Source: Rhizobium giardinii bv. giardinii H152
GTDB lineage: Bacteria > Pseudomonadota > Alphaproteobacteria > Rhizobiales > Rhizobiaceae
Direction of reading: 5' to 3'
DNA: 64,000 nucleotides
Assembly: GCF_000379605.1 (NCBI RefSeq)
Contig: NZ_KB902702.1
Coordinates: forward strand, 272,922 to 336,921
Shown: positions 49,748-59,968 of the stretch, piece by piece
Numbering within the stretch: the stretch's first letter is position 1
How the letters are laid out: each line of letters starts with the position of its first letter
Program-made: the position numbers and the translations under genes
The notes under the pieces: model-generated
Databases searched by the model: none
What the model was told of the DNA's origin: nothing
What the model saw: only the letters and a program-made list of their open reading frames with translations

Positions 49748-49780
49748 TTTCGTTTTTGCATATTATGAAAGAAAACGAAA
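49748..49780 (+). promoter_or_regulatory. Inverted repeat TTTCGTTTT/AAAACGAAA upstream of glpR
   Basis: TTTCGTTTT (49748-49756) and AAAACGAAA (49772-49780) are perfect complements with 24 bases between centres, in the divergent promoter between the SDR and glpR. A second ACGA follows at once. The half-site matches TTTCG elements upstream of glpD and fits DeoR-type operators, so it is probably the GlpR autoregulation site. Confidence 0.6.
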
Positions 49781-49801
49781 ACGAGAAGGGGAGGAATATT
49801 C

Positions 49802-50566
49802 ATGTATCTGACGGGCCGGCAGTCGGAAATCCTCGATCTTGCCAAAACGGAGGGCCGGGTTCTCGTCGATGAGCTCGCCGCGCGTTTTTCGGTGACCCCG
49901 CAGACCATCCGCAAGGACCTGAACGATCTTTGCGACGGGCGCGTGCTGACGCGCATTCATGGCGGAGCGATCTTCCCGCGCGGCAACGAGAATGTGAAAT
50001 ACGAAGCCCGCCGGTCGATTGCAGCGCTCGAGAAGCAGGCGATCGGCCAGGCGGCTGCGGCGATGATCCCCAACAATTCCTCGCTGTTCATCAATATCGG
50101 TACGACAACCGAGGCCGTCGGCGAAGCGCTTCTTGACCACACCGAGTTGATGGTTATCACCAATAATATCAATGTTGCCAATCGCTTGCGGGTTTTCCCG
50201 TCGATCGAGGTGGTCATTGCCGGGGGCGTGGTGCGCGGTGCCGATGGCGGTATTGTCGGCGAGGCGGCCGTCGATTTCATCCGGCAATTCAAGGTGGACT
50301 ACGCCGTCATCGGCGCGTCGGCGATCGATCACGACGGCGCGCTTCTCGATTTCGATTATCGCGAAGTGAAAGTGGCGCAGGCGATCATCGCCAATGCCCG
50401 CCATGTCATCCTCGTTTCCGATTCGACCAAGTTCGAGCGCACCGCTCCGGTGCGGATCGGCCACATAACCCAGGTTCACACCTTCATCACCGACATCTGT
50501 CCGGTCGAAAACGTGCGGACCATCTGCCAGGAGCAGGACGTCCGGCTGATCGAGACCGCGCGCTAG
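49802..50566 (+). CDS. glpR: DeoR/GlpR family glycerol regulator
   Basis: 254 residues. The N-terminal DeoR helix-turn-helix is complete (RVLVDELAARFSVTPQTIRK, then RVLTRIHGGAIFPRG), followed by the sugar-phosphate sensing domain (FINIGTTTEAVGEALLDH, VVIAGGVVRGADGGIVGE, residues 75-250). AAGGGGAGGA precedes the ATG. It should repress glpD and the ABC operon and respond to glycerol 3-phosphate, as in other bacteria; symmetric TTTCG sites in front of it and of glpD support this. Confidence 0.92.
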   Translation: MYLTGRQSEILDLAKTEGRVLVDELAARFSVTPQTIRKDLNDLCDGRVLTRIHGGAIFPRGNENVKYEARRSIAALEKQAIGQAAAAMIPNNSSLFINIGTTTEAVGEALLDHTELMVITNNINVANRLRVFPSIEVVIAGGVVRGADGGIVGEAAVDFIRQFKVDYAVIGASAIDHDGALLDFDYREVKVAQAIIANARHVILVSDSTKFERTAPVRIGHITQVHTFITDICPVENVRTICQEQDVRLIETAR

Positions 50567-50602
50567 TTTCCGCGTTTTCCGCGTGCAGGCTTTCTTTAAA
50601 CA

Positions 50603-50677
50603 TTCGTTTGACATTCGTAAGAATTTCGTTTTAATTGATTTCACTTTCGCATGTGCTCAATATTGTGCAATGCGAAA
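50603..50677 (+). promoter_or_regulatory. Operator array upstream of glpD
   Basis: TTCGT occurs at 50603, 50614 and 50625, spaced exactly 11 bases. Then TTTCGCAT (50645-50652) and ATGCGAAA (50670-50677) form a perfect inverted repeat with 25 bases between centres, just before the ribosome site GGGAGGG and the GTG start at 50694. The TTTCG half-site is shared with the element upstream of glpR, so GlpR binding is a reasonable inference. Confidence 0.6.
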
Positions 50678-50693
50678 TATGGGAGGGAAAGCA

Positions 50694-52211
50694 GTGCCTG
50701 CGCAGGACGTGTTCGACATCTTCGTCATCGGTGGCGGCATCAACGGGTGCGGCATCGCAAGGGATGCCGTCGGCCGCGGTTATTCGGTGGCGCTGGCTGA
50801 AATGGACGATTTCGCTTCCGGCACATCCTCGCGCGCCACCAAGCTCATTCACGGCGGACTGCGCTATCTTGAACATTATGAGTTCAGGCTGGTGCGTGAA
50901 TCGCTGATGGAGCGCGAAGTGCTCTGGGCGATGGCCCCGCACATCATCTGGCCGATGCGCTTTGTCCTGCCGTTCCACAAAGGCGGTATCCGGCCGGCCT
51001 GGCTCATCCGGCTCGGCCTCTTCCTGTACGACCATATCGGCGGCCGCAAGCTGCTTCCCGCCACCCGCACGCTGGACATGCGCCGTGATCCGGCCGCCAA
51101 GCCGCTGAAGGCGCTGTTCACCAAGGCATTCGAATATTCCGATGGCTGGGTCGATGATGCCCGTCTCGTGGTCCTGAACGCCCGCGACGCCGCGCAAAAG
51201 GGCGCCCGCATCATGACCCGCAGCCGCGTGGTTTCTGCCCGGCGCGAGGGCGGCCTCTGGTCGGTCGATGTCGAGGATGGTGCGACCGGTGCCGTCAACA
51301 CCTTCAAGGCGCGCATGCTGATCAACGCCGCCGGCCCCTGGGTCGATGTCGTTTTGTCCAATGCCGTTGGCAAGAACAAGGTCCACAATGTCCGCCTCGT
51401 TCAGGGCAGCCATATCGTCGTGAAGAAGAAGTTCGACGATCTGCGCGCCTATTTCTTCCAGAATCCGGACAACCGCATCATCTTCGCAATCCCCTACGAG
51501 ACCGATTTCACCCTGATCGGCACGACCGACAGCGATTTCACCGGCGACCCGAAGAACATCCAGATCACCGACGGCGAGGTCAGCTATCTCTGCAATGCGG
51601 CGAGCGAGTACTTCTCCGAACCGGTCAAGCCTGCCGATGTCGTCTGGACCTATTCCGGCGTGCGCCCGCTCTACGATGACGGCGCCTCGAAGGCGCAGGA
51701 GGCCACGCGGGACTATGTGCTGAAGATCGACGCCAACAATGGCGACGCGCCGCTTCTCAACGTCTTCGGCGGCAAGCTGACGACCTATCGCCGGCTCAGC
51801 GAACATGCGCTGGAAAAAATCGCCGATGCGATCGGCGCCAAGGGTGCTCCGTGGACGGCGAACAGCGTACTGCCGGGTGGCAATTTCCCGGCGAACGGTT
51901 ACGAGGCCGAAGTCGCAAAGCTGAAGAACCGCTATCCCTTTCTGGCCGAGCGCCATGCGCGCCGGCTGGTTCGGCTGTATGGCACGCTGGCCGTAAGCCT
52001 GCTCGGCGAGATCGACAGGGCCGAGGGCCTTGGGCGGCATTTCGGCGCCGATCTCTATGAGGTCGAGGTGCAGTGGCTGATTGGCCAGGAGTGGGCGCGC
52101 CGCGCCGAGGACGTATTGTGGCGCCGCACCAAGCTTGGATTGAAATTGACCCAGGCGGAAGCCGCCGGGTTGGAGGAATACATGCGGGAGACTATCCGCA
52201 AAGTTGCCTGA
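50694..52211 (+). CDS. glpD: Aerobic glycerol-3-phosphate dehydrogenase
   Basis: 505 residues from a GTG with GGGAGGG eight bases upstream; the longer open frame covers the operator region. FAD motif IFVIGGGINGCGIARDAVGRG, the family signature SSRATKLIHGGLRYLEHYEF, INAAGPWVD and the C-terminal domain GGKLTTYRRLSEHALE are present. It oxidises glycerol 3-phosphate to dihydroxyacetone phosphate at the inner membrane and feeds quinone. First structural gene of the glycerol operon; the importer genes follow. Confidence 0.96.
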   Translation: MPAQDVFDIFVIGGGINGCGIARDAVGRGYSVALAEMDDFASGTSSRATKLIHGGLRYLEHYEFRLVRESLMEREVLWAMAPHIIWPMRFVLPFHKGGIRPAWLIRLGLFLYDHIGGRKLLPATRTLDMRRDPAAKPLKALFTKAFEYSDGWVDDARLVVLNARDAAQKGARIMTRSRVVSARREGGLWSVDVEDGATGAVNTFKARMLINAAGPWVDVVLSNAVGKNKVHNVRLVQGSHIVVKKKFDDLRAYFFQNPDNRIIFAIPYETDFTLIGTTDSDFTGDPKNIQITDGEVSYLCNAASEYFSEPVKPADVVWTYSGVRPLYDDGASKAQEATRDYVLKIDANNGDAPLLNVFGGKLTTYRRLSEHALEKIADAIGAKGAPWTANSVLPGGNFPANGYEAEVAKLKNRYPFLAERHARRLVRLYGTLAVSLLGEIDRAEGLGRHFGADLYEVEVQWLIGQEWARRAEDVLWRRTKLGLKLTQAEAAGLEEYMRETIRKVA

Positions 52212-52257
52212 GGAAGCGCCGGGATGGCGCTGCCGACGGCTGGGAGGAAGCCTGAGA

Positions 52258-53352
52258 ATGCTTGAACTGAAAAACATAACCAAGGTCGTCGGAGCGGATA
52301 CGCATATCCACCCGACCGATCTTGTACTGGAGCGGGGCTCGCTCAATGTGCTGTTGGGCCCGACGCTCTCCGGAAAGACGTCGCTGATGCGGTTGATGGC
52401 CGGCCTCGACAAGCCGACGACCGGCACCATCACCTTTGACGGAAAAGACGTGACCGGCGTGCGCGTGCAGGATCGCTCGGTCGCCATGGTCTACCAGCAG
52501 TTCATCAATTATCCGGCGATGACGGTCTATGAGAATATCGCCTCACCGATGCGCATTTCCGGCAAGGATGCTGCAACGATCGATCGCGAGGTTCGCAAGG
52601 CGGCCGAGCTGATGAAGCTGACGCCCTATCTGGAGCGCACGCCGCTCAACCTGTCCGGCGGCCAGCAGCAGCGCACGGCCCTTGCCCGCGCCATCGTCAA
52701 GAACGCCAGCCTCGTGCTGCTCGACGAGCCGCTCGCCAACCTCGACTACAAGCTGCGCGAAGAACTGCGCGAGGAACTGCCGAAGCTGTTTGCCGCGTCC
52801 GGTTCGATCTTCGTCTATGCGACGACAGAACCACAGGAAGCGCTGCTTCTCGGCGGCAACACGGCGACGCTCAACGAGGGTCGCGTCAGCCAGTTCGGAT
52901 CGACCATTTCGGTCTATCGCAAGCCGGCGGACATCGTCACCGCAAAGACTTTTGCCGATCCGCCGCTCAACACCATTGATCTGCAGAAATCCGGCAATAC
53001 TTTCGATCGCGATGGCATCACTGTTCTGCCGGTGCCGGCACATCTGTCGGGGATCGCCGACGGCCCCTGCACAGTTGCCTTCCATCCACACCACCTCTCA
53101 CTCGCCCGCCCGCATGACACCGCAGCGGTGCTGAAGGCGCGGATCATCATTTCGGAAATCGCCGGCTCGGAAAGTTTCATCCACGTCGATTGCGCCGGTT
53201 CGCGCTGGGTCATGCTCGAACACGGCATTCACGACATCGAGCCCGACACCGCGATCGAGCTTTTCGTCGATACGCGCCATCTGATGGCCTTCGGGACAGA
53301 CGGGCGCGCGATCGGCGGTCATGCCGGCGGTTCCGCCTTTCGGGCGGCGTGA
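52258..53352 (+). CDS. glpS: Glycerol ABC importer ATPase GlpS (H-loop histidine missing)
   Basis: 364 residues. Walker A GPTLSGKT (34-41), signature LSGGQQQR (132-139) and Walker B LVLLDEPLANLD (152-163) are sound. At the H-loop the usual YVTHDQ reads YATTEPQEA, so Thr190 replaces the catalytic histidine. The C-terminal regulatory domain (about 235-364) is of the MalK type. It should pair with GlpT, whose signature is the degenerate one. Start ATG 52258 has GGGAGGAAG upstream. Name follows the glpDSTPQUV order described for rhizobial glycerol uptake. Confidence 0.92.
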   Translation: MLELKNITKVVGADTHIHPTDLVLERGSLNVLLGPTLSGKTSLMRLMAGLDKPTTGTITFDGKDVTGVRVQDRSVAMVYQQFINYPAMTVYENIASPMRISGKDAATIDREVRKAAELMKLTPYLERTPLNLSGGQQQRTALARAIVKNASLVLLDEPLANLDYKLREELREELPKLFAASGSIFVYATTEPQEALLLGGNTATLNEGRVSQFGSTISVYRKPADIVTAKTFADPPLNTIDLQKSGNTFDRDGITVLPVPAHLSGIADGPCTVAFHPHHLSLARPHDTAAVLKARIIISEIAGSESFIHVDCAGSRWVMLEHGIHDIEPDTAIELFVDTRHLMAFGTDGRAIGGHAGGSAFRAA

Positions 53353-53362
53353 GGAGGACACC

Positions 53363-54451
53363 ATGGCACGCATCAATCTCGATCATATCCGCCACGCCTA
53401 CGGCCCTAGCCCGAAATCGCCTTCGGACTATTCGCTGAAGGAAGTTCATCACGAATGGAACGACGGTGGCGCCTATGCGCTGCTCGGCCCGTCCGGCTGC
53501 GGCAAGACCACGCTGCTTAACATCATTTCCGGGCTGCTGCAGCCATCCGAAGGCAAGATCCTGTTCGATGGCCGGGATGTCACCTACCTGTCGACGCAGG
53601 ACCGCAACATCGCGCAGGTGTTCCAGTTCCCGGTCATCTACGACACCATGACGGTCTACGACAATCTGGCCTTCCCGCTGCGCAATCGCCATGTTCCGGA
53701 AGGCGAGGTCGACCGACGCGTCAATGAAATCCTCGAAATGATCGGTCTTGCAGACCGGGCGAAGAAGAAGGCGCAGGGGCTGACCGCCGACCAGAAGCAG
53801 AAGATCTCTCTTGGCCGCGGCCTGGTGCGCTCCGATGTCAGCGCCATCCTGTTCGACGAACCGCTGACCGTCATTGATCCGCATATGAAATGGGTGCTGC
53901 GCTCGCAGTTGAAGCGGCTGCACAAGCAGTTTGGCTTCACCATGGTCTATGTCACTCACGACCAGACCGAAGCACTGACCTTCGCCGACAAGGTGGTCGT
54001 CATGTATGACGGCGAGATCGTCCAGATCGGCACGCCGGCCGAGCTTTTCGAGAAGCCGAAGCACACCTTCGTCGGCTATTTCATCGGCTCCCCGGGCATG
54101 AACGTGCTGCCGGCGAAGATCGACGGCTCATCCGTCGATCTCGACGGCCAGAAGGTCGCATTGTCCTTTGCACCGAAGATCGCCGCTGGCGCCAAGACGG
54201 AACTCGGCATCCGGCCGGAATTTGTCCGGCTCGGCCGCGAGGGCATGCCGGTGACGATTTCCAAGGTCGAGGATATCGGCCGCCAGAAGATCGTCCGTGC
54301 TTCCTTCGCAAGCCGGCCGATCGCCATCGTCGTTCACGAGGACGGTGAGATCCCGACCGATCCACGCGTCACCTTCGATCCGTCTGCCATCAATATCTAC
54401 GCCAATTCCTGGCGCGTCACAGATTCTCTGCCGATCGGGGGGGCGGCCTGA
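53363..54451 (+). CDS. glpT: Glycerol ABC importer ATPase GlpT (degenerate signature motif)
   Basis: 362 residues. Walker A GPSGCGKT (42-49), Walker B AILFDEPLTVID (161-172) and the H-loop VTHDQTEAL (His199) are intact, but the signature LSGGQ is replaced by LTADQKQK (140-147). The MalK-type regulatory domain follows from about residue 235. With GlpS it forms a heterodimer in which each partner lacks a different element. GAGGAGG lies before the ATG. The name follows the rhizobial operon and is unrelated to the enterobacterial GlpT antiporter. Confidence 0.92.
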   Translation: MARINLDHIRHAYGPSPKSPSDYSLKEVHHEWNDGGAYALLGPSGCGKTTLLNIISGLLQPSEGKILFDGRDVTYLSTQDRNIAQVFQFPVIYDTMTVYDNLAFPLRNRHVPEGEVDRRVNEILEMIGLADRAKKKAQGLTADQKQKISLGRGLVRSDVSAILFDEPLTVIDPHMKWVLRSQLKRLHKQFGFTMVYVTHDQTEALTFADKVVVMYDGEIVQIGTPAELFEKPKHTFVGYFIGSPGMNVLPAKIDGSSVDLDGQKVALSFAPKIAAGAKTELGIRPEFVRLGREGMPVTISKVEDIGRQKIVRASFASRPIAIVVHEDGEIPTDPRVTFDPSAINIYANSWRVTDSLPIGGAA

Positions 54452-54453
54452 TC

Positions 54454-55320
54454 ATGGAAAAGACCTGGAACAACAAGGCCTGGTTCATGGTCCTGCCGGT
54501 ACTGGTTTTGGTCGCCTTCTCGGCGGTCATCCCGCTGATGACGGTGGTCAACTATTCGGTTCAGGACACCTTCGGCAACAATGAATTCTTCTGGGCGGGA
54601 ACCGACTGGTTCACCGACGTCCTGCATTCAGACCGCTTCTGGGACGCGCTGACGCGCAACCTGATCTTCTCGGCGATCATCCTGGCGATCGAGATTCCGC
54701 TCGGTATTCTGATCGCTCTCAACATGCCAAAGAAGGGGCTCGGCGTTCCCGTCTGCCTCGTCCTGATGTCGCTGCCGCTGCTCATTCCGTGGAATGTGGT
54801 TGGCACCATCTGGCAGGTCTTCGGCCGCGTCGACATCGGTCTGCTCGGCTATACGCTGGCAGCGCTCGGCATCAACTACAACTACGTCAACAATGTCTTC
54901 GACGCCTGGGTGACGCTGATCGTCATGGACATCTGGCACTGGACGAGCCTTGTCGTTCTGCTCTGCTATGCCGGTCTGGTCTCGATCCCCGATGCCTATT
55001 ACCAAGCCGCCAAGATCGACGGCGCGTCGCGCTGGTCGGTGTTCCGCTATATCCAGCTGCCGAAGATGAAGCGCGTGCTTTTGATCGCCTTCCTGCTCCG
55101 CTTCATGGACAGTTTCATGATCTATACCGAGCCCTTCGTCGTTACCGGCGGCGGTCCCGGAAACGCCACCACATTCCTGTCGATCGATCTCGTCAAAACG
55201 GCCATCGGCCAGTTCGACCTCGGTCCGGCAGCAGCACTTTCGATCATCTATTTCCTGATCATCCTGTTGCTCTCATGGATCTTCTACACCGTGATGACCA
55301 CCAGCGATGCGCAGAAGTGA
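54454..55320 (+). CDS. glpP: Glycerol ABC importer permease GlpP
   Basis: 288 residues with six predicted membrane helices, of the MalF-like binding-protein-dependent permease type. The coupling-helix EAA motif is YYQAAKIDGASRWSVFRYIQ (near residue 185), followed by LPKMKR. It starts two bases after glpT, so translation is probably coupled. Forms the channel with GlpQ. Confidence 0.93.
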   Translation: MEKTWNNKAWFMVLPVLVLVAFSAVIPLMTVVNYSVQDTFGNNEFFWAGTDWFTDVLHSDRFWDALTRNLIFSAIILAIEIPLGILIALNMPKKGLGVPVCLVLMSLPLLIPWNVVGTIWQVFGRVDIGLLGYTLAALGINYNYVNNVFDAWVTLIVMDIWHWTSLVVLLCYAGLVSIPDAYYQAAKIDGASRWSVFRYIQLPKMKRVLLIAFLLRFMDSFMIYTEPFVVTGGGPGNATTFLSIDLVKTAIGQFDLGPAAALSIIYFLIILLLSWIFYTVMTTSDAQK

Positions 55321-55342
55321 CGGCCGGAGGGAGGAAAAACAA

Positions 55343-56167
55343 ATGAATACAGCCACTCAACTCTCTGGTCGCAACCTTTCCTGGATCGTGCCGACCCTTT
55401 ACATCCTGTTCCTGCTCCTGCCGATCTACTGGCTCGTCAACATGAGCTTCAAGACGAACACCGAGATCACCGGCACCTTTTCGCTCTATCCGCATGCGCC
55501 GACGCTCCGGAACTATGCCGTGATCTTCACCGATCCGTCCTGGTACAAGGGTTACATCAACTCGATCATCTATGTGGTGATGAACACGGTCATCTCGGTT
55601 TCGGTGGCGCTGCCGGCAGCCTACGCCTTTTCGCGCTACCGCTTCCTCGGCGACAAGCACCTCTTCTTCTGGCTGCTCACCAACCGCATGGCGCCGCCGG
55701 CCGTTTTCGCGCTGCCCTTCTTCCAGCTCTATTCCGCCTTCGGCCTGATCGACACGCATATTGCCGTGGCGCTCGCGCACTGCCTGTTCAACGTGCCGCT
55801 GGCAGTGTGGATCCTGGAAGGCTTCATGTCCGGCGTCCCGAAGGAGATCGACGAGACCGCCTATATCGACGGCTATTCCTTCCCGCGCTTCTTCCTACGC
55901 ATCTATATCCCGCTGATCGCCAGTGGAATCGGTGTCGCCGCCTTCTTCAACTTCATGTTCTCGTGGGTCGAACTCTTGATCGCCCGGACGCTGACGACGA
56001 CCGACGCCAAACCGATCGCCGCCATCATGACGCGCACGGTTTCGGCATCCGGCATGGACTGGGGGGTGTTGGCCGCGGCCGGCGTGCTCACCATCATCCC
56101 GGGCGCGATCGTCATCTATTTCGTCAGAAACTATATCGCCAAGGGCTTTGCCCTGGGGAGGGTCTAA
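55343..56167 (+). CDS. glpQ: Glycerol ABC importer permease GlpQ
   Basis: 274 residues, MalG-like, six helices. The EAA motif is EIDETAYIDGYSFPRFFLRI (near residue 170), followed by YIPLI. The N-terminal part holds a periplasmic loop (NMSFKTNTEITGTFSLYPHA, about 33-52). The start at 55343 has GGAGGGA upstream. The stop overlaps the glpU start (TAATG). The name is unrelated to the enterobacterial phosphodiesterase GlpQ. Confidence 0.93.
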   Translation: MNTATQLSGRNLSWIVPTLYILFLLLPIYWLVNMSFKTNTEITGTFSLYPHAPTLRNYAVIFTDPSWYKGYINSIIYVVMNTVISVSVALPAAYAFSRYRFLGDKHLFFWLLTNRMAPPAVFALPFFQLYSAFGLIDTHIAVALAHCLFNVPLAVWILEGFMSGVPKEIDETAYIDGYSFPRFFLRIYIPLIASGIGVAAFFNFMFSWVELLIARTLTTTDAKPIAAIMTRTVSASGMDWGVLAAAGVLTIIPGAIVIYFVRNYIAKGFALGRV

Positions 56168-56586
56168 TGGCCACATTATCTCAACGCAAAAGCCGGTGGC
56201 CCCTGGCGCTGACCGCCGTCCTCGCCGTCTATGCCGCCCTGACCGGGCTGCTGGTCATGGCGCTGCCGATCAAGGACGGCGCGCGTGACTGGTTCGCGCC
56301 GCTGATACCCGGCGGCTGGATGGCCTGGTCTTTCCCCGGCGCGATGTTCTTCCTCACCATCTTTGCGCTTCTTTCGCTGATGGCGGTCTGGGAGTACGCG
56401 CGGCCGGGCGGTAATCCGCGCGTCGGCATCCTGCGCTTCGAAACGACGCGTGGCGACCGTCTCTTCGTTTCGCTGCTCGGCAGCGCCTTCATTCATCTCG
56501 CATGGCTGGGGCTTGTCGGTCCCAACGTGTGGTGGGCTCTTGCTCTTTCCATCGTGTACGCCATCGGCGTCTTCAAGCTGGTCTGA
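56167..56586 (+). CDS. glpU: Small membrane protein GlpU of the glycerol ABC operon (DUF2160)
   Basis: 139 residues with four hydrophobic segments (about 12-34, 57-75, 98-115 and 120-137). GGWMAWSFPGAMFFLTIFAL and LRFETTRGDRLFVSLLGSAF are typical of DUF2160 proteins, which occur next to this importer. It overlaps glpQ by one base, so it is co-translated with the channel. It is neither a permease (no EAA loop) nor an ATPase; a stabilising or regulatory membrane subunit is plausible. Its role is undetermined. Confidence 0.9.
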   Translation: MATLSQRKSRWPLALTAVLAVYAALTGLLVMALPIKDGARDWFAPLIPGGWMAWSFPGAMFFLTIFALLSLMAVWEYARPGGNPRVGILRFETTRGDRLFVSLLGSAFIHLAWLGLVGPNVWWALALSIVYAIGVFKLV

Positions 56587-56661
56587 GGCAAGATTACTGA
56601 AACGGATTTGCCGGGGAGGCAGTCCGAAACTGCAATCGCAAACCTTTAAGGGAGGACTACA

Positions 56662-58386
<1,725 letters not shown>

Positions 58387-58413
58387 GCGCTCTGGCTTTT
58401 CTTTAAGACATCG

Positions 58414-58440
58414 CCGCCCGGGCTCTGCCCGGGCGGTTTG
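58414..58440 (+). terminator. Terminator of the glycerol operon
   Basis: CCGCCCGGGC (58414-58423), loop TCT, GCCCGGGCGG (58427-58436) and TTT form a very stable 10-bp stem 27 bases after the glpV stop. Confidence 0.88.
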
Positions 58441-58726
58441 CGTTCAAGGGGAGGGCTATTCTCCCGGAGGCGTGATCGCCGAGCGCTCTCGGGCTTTCCA
58501 TGAGGGCAACGGAATGTGCAGGTCCTGCCAAGGTCATCAAGGACACTGGTATCAAACTGACAATGTGGAAGAGGGAATATCCATCTCGTCCCGCAGCGGA
58601 TGGTGCGGTGGCTCTGCAGCGCCGCGCGTCAAACGTGACGCGCAAAGGACGCTGTAGCACTGTGAAATTGCGGTATAATTTCCGCCTTACATCGTTTCCG
58701 GCATTATGCAGTAAGGGCAACAACAA
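58441..58726 (+). other. Intergenic region between two convergent transcripts
   Basis: About 285 bases between the glycerol operon terminator and that of the sugar transferase. No supported gene on either strand and no recognised RNA. Confidence 0.5.
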
Positions 58727-58754
58727 AAAGCCGCCAGCTGGCGCCGGCGGCTTT
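58727..58754 (-). terminator. Terminator of the sugar transferase gene
   Basis: AAAGCCGCC (58727-58735) and GGCGGCTTT (58746-58754) form a perfect 9-bp stem; read on the minus strand it ends in five Ts, 34 bases after the stop codon of the sugar transferase. Confidence 0.88.
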
Positions 58755-58787
58755 GCAGACCGTCAAGATGAAGAGGCGTTGCGGGTC

Positions 58788-59549
58788 TCAGAAGCCGGTG
58801 CCGCCCTTCAACTCGTTGATCACCGTGCGCACGATGATCTTCATGTCCAGGAGCAGCGAGAACTGCCGGACATATTCGACGTCGCAAACGATCCGGCGGA
58901 TCGCCACCCAGCTATGTGCGGTCGGGCCGCGCAGTCCGCGGGCCTGTGCAAGACCCGTGACGCCTGGCCGCATCAGGTGTCGGTATTCGTAGCCCTGCAC
59001 CAGTTCGTCATAGTTGCGGCCGGCAGCCAGCATGTCGGGCACGTGCGGACGTGGTCCGACCAGCGACATGTCGCCGATCAGTACGTTCCACAATTGCGGC
59101 AATTCATCGAGATTGGTCCTGCGCAGAAAGCGCCCGAGCGGGGTGATGCGTGGATCGTTATCGATTGTCTGCCGCACGCCGCTGACGTCGCAGAGATCGG
59201 TATACATCGAGCGGAATTTCAGGATTTCGAACGGCACTTCGTTGAGACCCGTTCGCAACTGCTTGAAGAAAACCGGCCCCTTGCTTTCCAGCTTGATGAG
59301 CACGGCAATCAGAAGAAAAACCGGTGAAAGAACAAGAATACCGAAGAATGCGCCGCCGATATCGATCATTCGCTTGATTGCAAGCTGGACAGGCATGTTC
59401 GGCGCACTGGCCGGATTAATGTAAAAATTGTTATCGTCCGGGCGCCGTTCCCTCGTTTGAACTGCAAGCAACCCGGAAGTATTCCGGCTCAACAGGCTAT
59501 CGTCCACGCCGATAGCAGCTGATTGTTGCAACATCATTTTTTCTGTCAT
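58788..59549 (-). CDS. Exopolysaccharide-type sugar transferase (ExoY/PssA-like initiating enzyme)
   Basis: 253 residues. After a variable 55-residue N-terminus comes one membrane anchor (IGGAFFGILVLSPVFLLIAV, about 64-83), then the phosphoglycosyl transferase domain: FKQLRTGLNEVPFEILKFRS, DELPQLWNVLIGDMSLVGPR and MRPGVTGLAQARG. Such enzymes place the first sugar phosphate on undecaprenyl phosphate to start polysaccharide synthesis. No other polysaccharide genes lie next to it, apart from two unknown membrane-protein genes upstream. AGGAG lies 12 bases before the ATG, rather far. Confidence 0.92.
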   Translation of the reverse strand: MTEKMMLQQSAAIGVDDSLLSRNTSGLLAVQTRERRPDDNNFYINPASAPNMPVQLAIKRMIDIGGAFFGILVLSPVFLLIAVLIKLESKGPVFFKQLRTGLNEVPFEILKFRSMYTDLCDVSGVRQTIDNDPRITPLGRFLRRTNLDELPQLWNVLIGDMSLVGPRPHVPDMLAAGRNYDELVQGYEYRHLMRPGVTGLAQARGLRGPTAHSWVAIRRIVCDVEYVRQFSLLLDMKIIVRTVINELKGGTGF

Positions 59550-59968
59550 GGCTTTAAATAACTCCTGTCATTATTGGCAGGCAGCGCTGACCACCGCGAA
59601 GCGGCCGTCACTGAAAATTGTGTTTTCCGGCAAAACGCCGGTCGTTTTTCAAAGCAATAAGGCTTCCTGCCTTGCGGCAAGGTTCTTCTCCTGGACGCCT
59701 GTGGAGTGTTGCCGTCCCTGAAGAATATTTTTGCAAAAGGTATTTTGTGTTTTTAATTGTTTATTAAATATGATTGTCTTTGACAAGTCTCCGAATGCGC
59801 GATGTTGTTGTTTGTGGTTAATTCGCAACGCACCAAAATGGTTCATTTTTGGGGTCATTGCGGTGTCGGTTCAACGTCTTGCTGCGATGCGGCATATTTT
59901 AATGCGCTGCCGTTGCTCCCCGCCGTCGACACGGCGCCAGTTGTAATTTCAAAACAGGTAAACTCCGC
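59550..59968 (-). promoter_or_regulatory. AT-rich leader and promoter region of the sugar transferase
   Basis: 419 bases, much of it AT-rich (59720-59780 especially), without a supported gene. CCGGC-AAAAC-GCCGG followed by TCGTTTTT (59627-59650) is a terminator-like hairpin in plus orientation. The AT-rich part is the sort of DNA bound by Ros/MucR regulators of exopolysaccharide genes in rhizobia; that link is inferred from composition and neighbour only. Confidence 0.45.
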
